A stretch of DNA of 7,119 bases, taken from the NCBI GenBank assembly GCA_020052545.1, contig JAGVOV010000153.1:1-7119 (forward strand), given 5' to 3'. This DNA comes from an archaeon (GTDB lineage: Archaea > Nanobdellota > Nanobdellia > Woesearchaeales > JAGVOV01). Positions 1 through 4,716 of this stretch are shown here, piece after piece. Each line of letters begins with the position of its first letter. The stretch's first letter is position 1. Both the position numbers and the translations under genes were made by a program. The notes beneath the pieces are model-generated. The model did no database searches and was not told the DNA's origin. It worked only from the letters and a program-made list of their open reading frames with translations.

Positions 1-338
1 CAAGCTATGAAGATGTGTGTTCTGACAAGACTAGTCATGTTGAGGTATGCCAGGTAAGCTTTGATGAAAAAGTCAAATATGAAGACTTATTGACAGCATT
101 CTGGAATTCCCATGATCCTACACAACAAAATAGGCAAGGCCCCGATGTAGGCATCCAGTATAGGTCGGTGATCTTTTATCATAGCAAAGAACAGAAGGCA
201 CTTGCAGAGAAGTCGAAGAAAGCCATGGAAGCAAAGCTAGGCAAAGTAGCAACAACAATAGAAGCAGCGAAAGAGTTCTGGAAGGCTGAAGAATATCATC
301 AAAACTATCTGAAAAAGAAGGGAAAGACATACTGTTAG
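1..338 (+). CDS. msrA: Peptide methionine sulfoxide reductase MsrA, C-terminal part (5' end outside window)
   Basis: MsrA reduces methionine-S-sulfoxide, free or in proteins, back to methionine; it is a cytosolic repair enzyme recycled through thiols. The reading frame is already open at base 3 (residues SYEDVCSDKTSHVEV), so the gene enters from the left and the GTG at 15 is not its start. The visible 112 residues match the second half of the family: SYEDVCSDKTSHVEV aligns with the usual PTYEQVCSGTTGHAEV, followed by the VSFDE strand, the DPTQQNRQGPDVGIQYRSVI core and the EEYHQNYL motif near the C-terminus. The catalytic Cys of the GCFW motif lies outside the window. The final residue is Cys (KTYC), which could serve as a resolving cysteine; that role is inferred. 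The Lys/Glu-rich helix before EEYHQNYL is normal. The next gene has its own promoter-like sequence, so cotranscription is uncertain. Confidence 0.95.
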   Translation, partial: SYEDVCSDKTSHVEVCQVSFDEKVKYEDLLTAFWNSHDPTQQNRQGPDVGIQYRSVIFYHSKEQKALAEKSKKAMEAKLGKVATTIEAAKEFWKAEEYHQNYLKKKGKTYC

Positions 339-362
339 ATGTCATTCTGAAGTGGCAAAAAC

Positions 363-370
363 TTTAAAAA
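363..370 (+). promoter_or_regulatory. TATA-like box for the HAD phosphatase gene
   Basis: TTTAAAAA is centred about 27 bases before the GTG at 394. This is the archaeal distance from TATA box to transcription start, so the transcript would begin at or next to the start codon (leaderless). The match to an archaeal TATA box is moderate. Confidence 0.45.
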
Positions 371-393
371 CAATAAACAAGTTCTAGAAGGCT

Positions 394-1176
394 GTGCTTG
401 AATCATTGATGAAGAAGGCGAGGCATGCAAAGGACTTGATTGACTCAGCCAGAGCAGTGATGCAGGACTGGAGCGCAGTCTATGCCAAAGAGAACATAAC
501 ACCTGACTTTAGGGTCAAGGCTTTCGGTGAGATAACGCCACCGATGCTGCAAGACATAACCACATTAGTCTTAGATGTCGATGGCGTCCTGACAGGCTAC
601 AGGGAGACAGATGTCAGATTCCCTAACACGGTGAAGCAGCTGAGCCAGAAATTCAAGACTTACATAGTGTCAAATTCCGGCGAAGACAGATACAGGCAAC
701 TTGGAACTATTATGGAATTCTTCAATATCCCAATCCTGACAATGTACCAGTCAGCTGATGGAAGCATAAACATCTACAGGGCGCTGCAGCATGGCTGGGA
801 TGTCATTTGGACGGAGAAAGGCATTGAGAAGATCCCGATAAAGAACAAGATAAACGCTTATGACAGGAAGAAGCATTATGGCGATGTGCCTGAAGAGCTT
901 GCAGAGCGCTATCCTGGCGTCAAGTTCAAGAAAGTGAAGAAGCCGAACACAGCGTTGGCAGATTACGTCAAGATCCTGACAGGAGCGAGAGGCGGGGAGA
1001 TTGTATATATCGGCGACAGGCTGTCAACAGAGATAAGCATGGCCGGCCAGACGGGCTCGAGAAAGATTTTGGTAGATGAACTGAAAGGAAAGAGAGAAGA
1101 GCCATTGAGCATAAGGCTTTTCGGCAGGCCAGTCGAAAGATATTATGCAAGGAAATACAAATTGAACGCTTACTGA
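394..1176 (+). CDS. HAD-superfamily phosphatase, YqeG/GEP4 (class IIIA)-like
   Basis: The protein is predicted to be a soluble Mg-dependent phosphatase of 260 residues. All four HAD motifs are visible: motif I LVLDVDGVL (nucleophile D61, acid D63), motif II YIVSNSGEDR (S93), motif III Lys in KKPN (K182/K183), and motif IV YIGDRLSTEISMA (D208). The SNS-GEDR, KKPN and GDRLxT signatures match the YqeG/GEP4 branch, whose characterised member GEP4 is a phosphatidylglycerophosphate phosphatase. An archaeal lipid-phosphate substrate is possible but only inferred. About 90 residues separate motifs II and III, more than in short YqeG proteins. The N-terminal 55 residues are helical and resemble no domain I know. 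GTG at 394 was chosen because of the TATA box 27 bases upstream; ATG at 409 is an alternative five codons later. The 3' end overlaps the convergent small gene at 1170-1322 by 7 bases. Confidence 0.85.
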   Translation: MLESLMKKARHAKDLIDSARAVMQDWSAVYAKENITPDFRVKAFGEITPPMLQDITTLVLDVDGVLTGYRETDVRFPNTVKQLSQKFKTYIVSNSGEDRYRQLGTIMEFFNIPILTMYQSADGSINIYRALQHGWDVIWTEKGIEKIPIKNKINAYDRKKHYGDVPEELAERYPGVKFKKVKKPNTALADYVKILTGARGGEIVYIGDRLSTEISMAGQTGSRKILVDELKGKREEPLSIRLFGRPVERYYARKYKLNAY

Positions 1177-1322
1177 GCCTCTTCCGCAAACTGCTTGATA
1201 GCCTCAAAATTCTCCACAATCAGCTTTGCCTTTGCCTTCCCGAACGAGAAAGGGAACTTGTCGTCAGCGGTCCTCTTCAGCACTATCAACTTGTTTCCTT
1301 TAAATTCTCCATATTCTATCAT
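1170..1322 (-). CDS. Small conserved-looking 50-residue protein, function unknown
   Basis: Reading the minus strand from ATG at 1322 to TAA at 1170-1172 gives 50 residues, beginning MIEYGEFKGNKLIVLKR, with a central DDKFPFSFGKAKAKLIV and a helical tail ENFEAIKQFAEEAQ. The case for a real gene is a perfect archaeal ribosome-binding site (GGTGAT, four bases before ATG), an amphipathic beta-then-helix composition, and filling of an otherwise empty gap beside a divergent promoter. The pattern GEFKGN...DDKxPFxFGxxKAKLI resembles short uncharacterised proteins I recall from archaea and candidate-phyla bacteria, but I cannot name a family. There is no membrane segment, cysteine or obvious catalytic motif. 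Its stop lies inside the last codons of the HAD phosphatase gene, a 7-base convergent overlap. It is divergent from the toxin-antitoxin pair and may share its promoter region. The function is unknown. Confidence 0.72.
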   Translation of the reverse strand: MIEYGEFKGNKLIVLKRTADDKFPFSFGKAKAKLIVENFEAIKQFAEEAQ

Positions 1323-1325
1323 TTT

Positions 1326-1331
1326 ATCACC
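1326..1331 (-). promoter_or_regulatory. Shine-Dalgarno site of the 50-residue gene
   Basis: On the minus strand GGTGAT precedes ATG at 1322 by three bases. GGTGAT is fully complementary to the archaeal 16S 3' end and supports translation of this short frame. Confidence 0.7.
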
Positions 1332-1377
1332 AAGAAAATGGGAAAAAAGGATTTATTTAAGGCTTGCTATGGAAAGA

Positions 1378-1385
1378 TTTATATA
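1378..1385 (+). promoter_or_regulatory. TATA box of the toxin-antitoxin operon, possibly bidirectional
   Basis: TTTATATA lies in the gap between the divergent 50-residue gene and the antitoxin gene. On the plus strand it predicts a start near 1408, leaving a leader of about 25 bases that holds an AGTGAT ribosome-binding site before ATG 1433. Read on the minus strand it is TATATAAA, which would start a transcript near 1355 with a leader holding GGTGAT before ATG 1322. One element could therefore serve both directions. A separate minus-strand TTAAATAAA at 1352-1360 is an alternative for the small gene. Confidence 0.55.
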
Positions 1386-1406
1386 TTAGTTAGTAATTAT
1401 TAGTTA
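1384..1406 (+). repeat. Two direct repeats TATTAGTTA, candidate operator
   Basis: TATTAGTTA occurs at 1384-1392 and 1398-1406, a 14-base pitch. The repeats sit immediately downstream of the TATA box and before the predicted start near 1408. A protein bound there would block transcription start. The obvious candidate is the winged-helix protein encoded just downstream, since type II antitoxins usually repress their own operon. The region is very AT-rich, so chance repetition is possible. Confidence 0.4.
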
Positions 1407-1432
1407 TAAGTTAATAACAGAAAGTGATTAAA

Positions 1433-1684
1433 ATGCAAAAAATGATACATTCGCCAACATTGAGGACAATATTAATGGTTGAAAATGCTCTTAAAAAATC
1501 GGACAATAGCTTAATCAAGATCGCAGAACTGAAGCGTTCTCTGCCTAAACAGGTCAACCATACAGTATTGATGGAGATATTGCGATATCTTGAGGAAAGC
1601 CATAAGATAGCCGTAAGCCTTGATGGCATAGTCTGGATACATAATCCAAGACTTTTGAAAGCCATCAAAGGAAGAGAGCTGTGA
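1433..1684 (+). CDS. Winged-helix DNA-binding protein, probable antitoxin
   Basis: The 83-residue protein starts MQKMIHSPTLRTILMVENAL. It reads as a winged helix-turn-helix: a first helix (about residues 8-22), a helix around IKIAELKRSLPK, a recognition helix at VNHTVLMEILRYLEES (about 41-56), and a two-strand wing at HKIAVSLDGIVWIHNP. The ending KAIKGREL follows the wing. ATG at 1433 is preferred over GTG at 1424 because AGTGAT just upstream forms a ribosome-binding site that overlaps that GTG. Its stop overlaps the start of the next gene by four bases (GTGA), the usual tight coupling of antitoxin and toxin. It probably binds its own promoter, where a direct repeat is present, and neutralises the downstream toxin; both roles are inferred from gene order. 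Similar small winged-helix proteins in archaea are mostly annotated hypothetical, and some occur without a toxin. Confidence 0.75.
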   Translation: MQKMIHSPTLRTILMVENALKKSDNSLIKIAELKRSLPKQVNHTVLMEILRYLEESHKIAVSLDGIVWIHNPRLLKAIKGREL

Positions 1685-2007
1685 ATAAGGTAATAATAGT
1701 TGAAGAGGCGGACGAAGTTTACTCGTTCTTGTTAAAGTCAAAGATCAAGGAGCATAGATCAATAGCCAACGCAATAACAAGAGATGTTGGATTGTTAAGG
1801 GTGAATTTCAGAGTTGGGCAACAAATCAGGAGAATCTTAATACCTAATTATTACAAAAAGCGCTACTTTGCAAGCACTCTTTTTAGGATTGGGCTTCCTT
1901 GTTATTGGAGATTATTATACACTGTTGTCGGGACGCCAGAAGGATTGTCAATCTATATTCTCAGCATAATTGACCACAAAGAATACGATAGAAAATTCGG
2001 CTATTGA
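1681..2007 (+). CDS. RelE/ParE-superfamily toxin-like protein
   Basis: The 108-residue protein has the signature C-terminal half of archaeal RelE-like toxins: IPNYYKKRY (about 54-62), then LFRIGLPCYWRLLYTVVG (about 67-84), then a strand ending in IIDHKEYDRKFGY at the C-terminus. The pattern LPxxWRLLYT with DHKEYxxxFGY is what I recall from this family; R77, H99, K100 and Y102 are candidate catalytic or RNA-contacting residues. RelE toxins cleave mRNA at the ribosome, while the ParE branch acts on gyrase; the sequence alone does not decide which applies here. The start is GTG at 1681, overlapping the antitoxin stop (GTGA), with a purine-rich AAAGGAAGAG at 1667-1676 as weak ribosome-binding site. 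The N-terminal helix resembles that which wraps the fold in other members. The pair is visibly more AT-rich than flanking genes, consistent with horizontal acquisition. The frame appears intact. Confidence 0.75.
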   Translation: MNKVIIVEEADEVYSFLLKSKIKEHRSIANAITRDVGLLRVNFRVGQQIRRILIPNYYKKRYFASTLFRIGLPCYWRLLYTVVGTPEGLSIYILSIIDHKEYDRKFGY

Positions 2008-2027
2008 GCTTTTGGAATGAATAAATA

Positions 2028-2034
2028 TTTATAA
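2028..2034 (+). promoter_or_regulatory. TATA box of the GCS2-type ligase gene
   Basis: TTTATAA, inside AAATATTTATAA, is centred 25 bases before ATG 2056. No Shine-Dalgarno precedes the ATG, so a leaderless transcript is likely. Confidence 0.6.
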
Positions 2035-2055
2035 CATCTCTACCTGTAATTTTCC

Positions 2056-3330
2056 ATGAGTCTATCATGCGGCCTTGAGAGCGAGAAGATGATTCTTGAC
2101 GCTGAAGGCAATGTTGCGAGCGCAGCCGATAGGTTCATCAGGCTCTACAAAAGGCTTTTTAACATAAAGCTCGGCAAGGAACCGGGAAAGCACATACTGG
2201 AATTCAACTCGGAGCCCGGGTTCAGCATCTCAGAGACTTTTTTAGACTACCTTGAGAAGCTTTCCAAGATATCCGAGGATATGGAGGGCAAAGGCCATTC
2301 ATTCTTCCCGTTGGCCACATATCCGGCAAGCTTCACGCCTATCGCGAGAAAAAAAAGGTTCTACACTTACCAGAACCTCATACTGGGCGAAAGCGCCTTC
2401 TTCGGTGAGAAGATGATGATACCAAGCCTCATCGTAGGCTTTCATTTCCATGTGTCGCTGCCGAAAAGATCCTACAACCCGATAAAGAGATTCATAAAGA
2501 AATCTGCTGACGACAGAGCTTTTCTTGCAGGAAGGAACATGATGATAGCCATGGACCCCGCACTTACAGCTTTCATGCAGTCAAGCCCCTTTGTCCAGGG
2601 GAAGAACATCTCGAAGGATTCACGGATAATGCTTTACAGGGGCGGCCTCCACGATGAGGGAATGTACGCAAATGTCCCGATATTGGGATCGCTCCAAAGC
2701 TATCTCTACACAATCCAGGACTTCTTTAAGCTTGTCGATGATAGGAATGCTACGCTCCAGAGGCTTCTCAGGGAGCATGACATAAATGTCAGGATAAGCA
2801 AGCTCGGCAAGAAGCTCGATTTCTGCTGGGCGCCTATAAGGATAAACAAGATAGGCACATATGAGCAGCGCGGCATGGACTCAAACCTGCCTAGCTATGA
2901 ACTGGCCTCCGGGATGCTGATAAAAGCAGTCATGGATAGGATAAGCAAAGAAAAGCTCGAGGTTGTGCCATCGAAAATAGGGATTGAAAATCCTTTTCTT
3001 GTCGAAGAAGAAAAAGTGCATGTGCCTGAAGAAGGCTTCCTGCTTGATGTGCTGCAGAGGAAAAGCGCAATGCACGGCCTTGAGGATGACTATGTCTTCA
3101 GATATACCAAAAGCCTAAGGAAGTTTGCCAAATCAAATAGCAAAAGCCTTTTCAGGATAGATGAGATGCTTGAGACAAGGAAGACGATGTCTGATAAGAT
3201 AATTGACATGGCTTCGAAGAACGGCTGGAAGGATGGTGAGGATCTCAACACAGAGATTGCGAGGCTCATAGGCCTCAACATGTCAAAAGAGATGAAGCGC
3301 GACATAAAAATTGCATCAGGACTTCTTTAA
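2056..3330 (+). CDS. GCS2-type carboxylate-amine ligase (glutamate-cysteine ligase family)
   Basis: This 424-residue protein is a member of the ATP-dependent GCS2/YbdK ligase family, which joins an amino acid amine to a carboxylate; the classic reaction is gamma-glutamylcysteine synthesis. Visible family elements in order are: ILEFNSEPG (about 47-55), the GFHFHVSLP strand (128-136; usual form GxHxHV), a helix ending in a SSPFVQGKN segment (176-184), YANVPILGSLQSY (204-216), and CWAPIRINKIGTYEQRGMDS (257-276), matching the family's R...GTxExRxxD block. The ILEFNSEPG and GTYEQRGMD acidic residues would bind metal and ATP. The last 100 residues form a helical tail. The protein is probably cytosolic, with no signal peptide. 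ATG 2056 is set by the TATA box 25 bases upstream. The true substrate is unknown: gamma-Glu-Cys is plausible given MsrA nearby, but many family members remain uncharacterised. The 3' end overlaps the convergent phosphoesterase gene by 15 bases. Confidence 0.85.
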   Translation: MSLSCGLESEKMILDAEGNVASAADRFIRLYKRLFNIKLGKEPGKHILEFNSEPGFSISETFLDYLEKLSKISEDMEGKGHSFFPLATYPASFTPIARKKRFYTYQNLILGESAFFGEKMMIPSLIVGFHFHVSLPKRSYNPIKRFIKKSADDRAFLAGRNMMIAMDPALTAFMQSSPFVQGKNISKDSRIMLYRGGLHDEGMYANVPILGSLQSYLYTIQDFFKLVDDRNATLQRLLREHDINVRISKLGKKLDFCWAPIRINKIGTYEQRGMDSNLPSYELASGMLIKAVMDRISKEKLEVVPSKIGIENPFLVEEEKVHVPEEGFLLDVLQRKSAMHGLEDDYVFRYTKSLRKFAKSNSKSLFRIDEMLETRKTMSDKIIDMASKNGWKDGEDLNTEIARLIGLNMSKEMKRDIKIASGLL

Positions 3331-4395
3331 AGGTTTCACTGTTATCAAGACAATCTCATTCTCGCTGCCAAGTCGCATAGGCGGGCCCCATGTCCCTGAG
3401 CCGAAGCTTGTGTAAAGATACTTTCCATCAAGCTCATAAAGGCCGTGGATCCTTGAGAAGAACATTCTGACGATAAAGTTGAAAGGGAATATCTGGCCAT
3501 TATGGGTGTGGCCAGAAAGCTCCAAATCAACACCTTTACTGACAGCATATTCGAATGAATCTGGCCTGTGATACATCAAGACAGTAAATTTAGAGGAGTT
3601 GAACTTTATTGAAGGCAGGACTTTCTCAACTTGCTTCTTGCTCTCTGCGTCGTCAATGCCGATTATGTTGATGCCTGCAGAGATGGCTGAAGCGTTCCTC
3701 AAGACCTTGACTTTTGTGTCTTTCAGTATCAGAAGAATATTCTCGATGCCGGCAAACTCCTCGTGGTTGCCGATAGACAGATAAATTGGTGCTTTGATGT
3801 TGTTTAGGGCTAAAAATTCTTTAGCGTTATAATCTTTCATCCCATCAAATAAATCCCCCGTGATAAGCACCACATCAGGCTTGAATTCATTCGTCAAAGT
3901 AACAATCCGGTCAAGCCACGGGCCATCGCGTACAGGCCCTATATGCAGATCAGAGAGTTGCACAATCCTCAGCTCTTTGCTAAGCTTTGATGATTCAATG
4001 GTTATGCTGTTTGTATGAAGGAATGAGGCGTTGATGATTGAGTAAGTTGTTAAAATTAAGATTATAGAAACCAATATTATCCCCGGATTTTTCAATCCAA
4101 AACCAAACGGCGTCAGCAAATCGTGCACACCAAACACAAAGATTGCAAGTAGCAAGATGCCCATCCAGACTGATGCTATAAGATAAACTACCCTGGTGAC
4201 GCTTCCCGGGAATGCCGACTCAAGCCAGTTTGCTATCAGGTAGGAAAGAGTGGCGAAGATGAAAATAAAGTAAAACACAACATTCTTTTCAAGCCTGAAG
4301 AAACTGTAAAGCCGCCCGATGACATAGTAATTCATGAAGGCATACAAAGCGAGGAAGATGAAGATAAACAACGCGAATTGAAGGGCCCTGCTCAT
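3316..4395 (-). CDS. Membrane-anchored metallophosphoesterase (YkuE/YaeI-like)
   Basis: The 359-residue protein has four predicted membrane segments (about residues 5-25, 38-58, 68-90 and 104-124), then a calcineurin-type phosphoesterase domain. All metal-binding motifs are intact: SDLHIG (D149, H151), TGDLFDG (D181), GNHEE (N210, H211), YHRPD (H276) and SGHTHNGQ (H296, H298). The ending SFGSGTWGPPMRLG is typical of the YkuE/YaeI/LpxG branch. Those proteins are membrane-bound hydrolases; the LpxG members cleave a UDP-sugar lipid intermediate. Archaea lack lipid A, so the substrate here is unknown and a phospholipid or nucleotide-lipid diphosphate is only a guess. With four membrane spans, the catalytic domain most likely lies on the same side as the N-terminus. 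ATG 4395 is chosen because a TATA-like box is centred 26 bases upstream. Its 3' end overlaps the ligase gene, and it lies 26 bases downstream of the S4 gene. Confidence 0.9.
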   Translation of the reverse strand: MSRALQFALFIFIFLALYAFMNYYVIGRLYSFFRLEKNVVFYFIFIFATLSYLIANWLESAFPGSVTRVVYLIASVWMGILLLAIFVFGVHDLLTPFGFGLKNPGIILVSIILILTTYSIINASFLHTNSITIESSKLSKELRIVQLSDLHIGPVRDGPWLDRIVTLTNEFKPDVVLITGDLFDGMKDYNAKEFLALNNIKAPIYLSIGNHEEFAGIENILLILKDTKVKVLRNASAISAGINIIGIDDAESKKQVEKVLPSIKFNSSKFTVLMYHRPDSFEYAVSKGVDLELSGHTHNGQIFPFNFIVRMFFSRIHGLYELDGKYLYTSFGSGTWGPPMRLGSENEIVLITVKPLKKS

Positions 4396-4416
4396 GAAGA
4401 AATGATAAGATAAGCC

Positions 4417-4425
4417 ATTTATTAA
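4417..4425 (-). promoter_or_regulatory. TATA box of the phosphoesterase gene, overlapping the S4 stop codon
   Basis: On the minus strand TTAATAAAT spans 4425-4417, centred 26 bases before ATG 4395. It includes the TAA stop codon of the S4 gene (4422-4424). No Shine-Dalgarno precedes the ATG. This suggests an independent leaderless transcript, though readthrough from the S4 gene cannot be excluded. Confidence 0.5.
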
Positions 4426-4628
4426 TCTTGTGAAAGTACGCTTGCTTCCACGACAAAATCGCGGCCGTTTATCCTGACCTTATCACCAAGAACAAGCTTC
4501 CTCTTGTTCCTTGTCTCGACCTGGCCGTTGACATGCACATTGCCGCTCCTTATGACAATCTTGGCCTGGCCCCCTGTGGGCGCAAATCCCTGAAGTTTCA
4601 CGAAAGCGTTGAGCTCGATGTGTGGCAT
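4422..4628 (-). CDS. Small S4-domain RNA-binding protein (YbcJ/YaaA-like)
   Basis: The 68-residue protein is a stand-alone S4 domain. The pattern IELNAFVKLQGFAPTGGQAK (residues 4-23), followed by VIRSGNVHVNGQVETRNKRKL and a LGDKVRINGRDFVV strand, matches the short S4 proteins of the YbcJ/YaaA type, which bind structured RNA. The conserved GG-x-AK and V-x-VNG-x-x-E-x-R elements are intact, as is the basic NKRKL stretch. Its cellular target is unknown; a role in ribosome or RNA metabolism is family-level inference. ATG at 4628 is preferred over an in-frame TTG at 4649: the family begins just before IEL, and a TATA-like box is centred 27 bases upstream of 4628. The gene is divergent from the 274-residue protein gene and lies just upstream of the phosphoesterase gene. 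Confidence 0.88.
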   Translation of the reverse strand: MPHIELNAFVKLQGFAPTGGQAKIVIRSGNVHVNGQVETRNKRKLVLGDKVRINGRDFVVEASVLSQD

Positions 4629-4651
4629 AATGAATAAGAATCCAATCAAGC

Positions 4652-4658
4652 TTATTAA
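4652..4658 (-). promoter_or_regulatory. TATA box of the S4-domain gene
   Basis: On the minus strand TTAATAA is centred 27 bases before ATG 4628. No Shine-Dalgarno is present, so a leaderless transcript is likely. This spacing argues against the TTG start at 4649. Confidence 0.55.
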
Positions 4659-4685
4659 TTAGTAAAGTAACTATCAAGTAGTAAA

Positions 4686-4694
4686 TTTTATAAA
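4686..4694 (+). promoter_or_regulatory. TATA box of the 274-residue protein gene
   Basis: TTTTATAAA is centred 27 bases before ATG 4717, one of the best TATA matches in the window. AAGG abuts the ATG and is too close for a working ribosome-binding site, which fits a leaderless message. Confidence 0.65.
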
Positions 4695-4716
4695 CAGGAT
4701 TTCAATCCCAAGAAGG

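Noticed and set aside
118..345. Minus-strand frame with a striking run of leucines.
   Set aside because: It is the antisense of the Lys/Glu-rich end of MsrA, whose codons read as leucine on the other strand. MsrA is clearly the real gene.
1195..1389. Plus-strand frame of 64 residues in the gap after the HAD gene.
   Set aside because: It is the shadow of the minus-strand 50-residue gene, which has a proper ribosome-binding site and a better protein sequence.
1411..1741. Two minus-strand frames across the toxin-antitoxin genes.
   Set aside because: They lie opposite clear coding frames, have no promoter or ribosome-binding site, and look low in conserved motifs.
4629..4649. Longer form of the S4 protein starting at TTG 4649.
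   Set aside because: The extra seven residues are not typical of the family, and the TATA-like box would lie inside the coding region.
4660..4685. TAGTAAA repeated at 4660-4666 and 4679-4685 between two divergent promoters.
   Set aside because: Seven bases in a very AT-rich gap is well within chance; no symmetry or further copies were seen.
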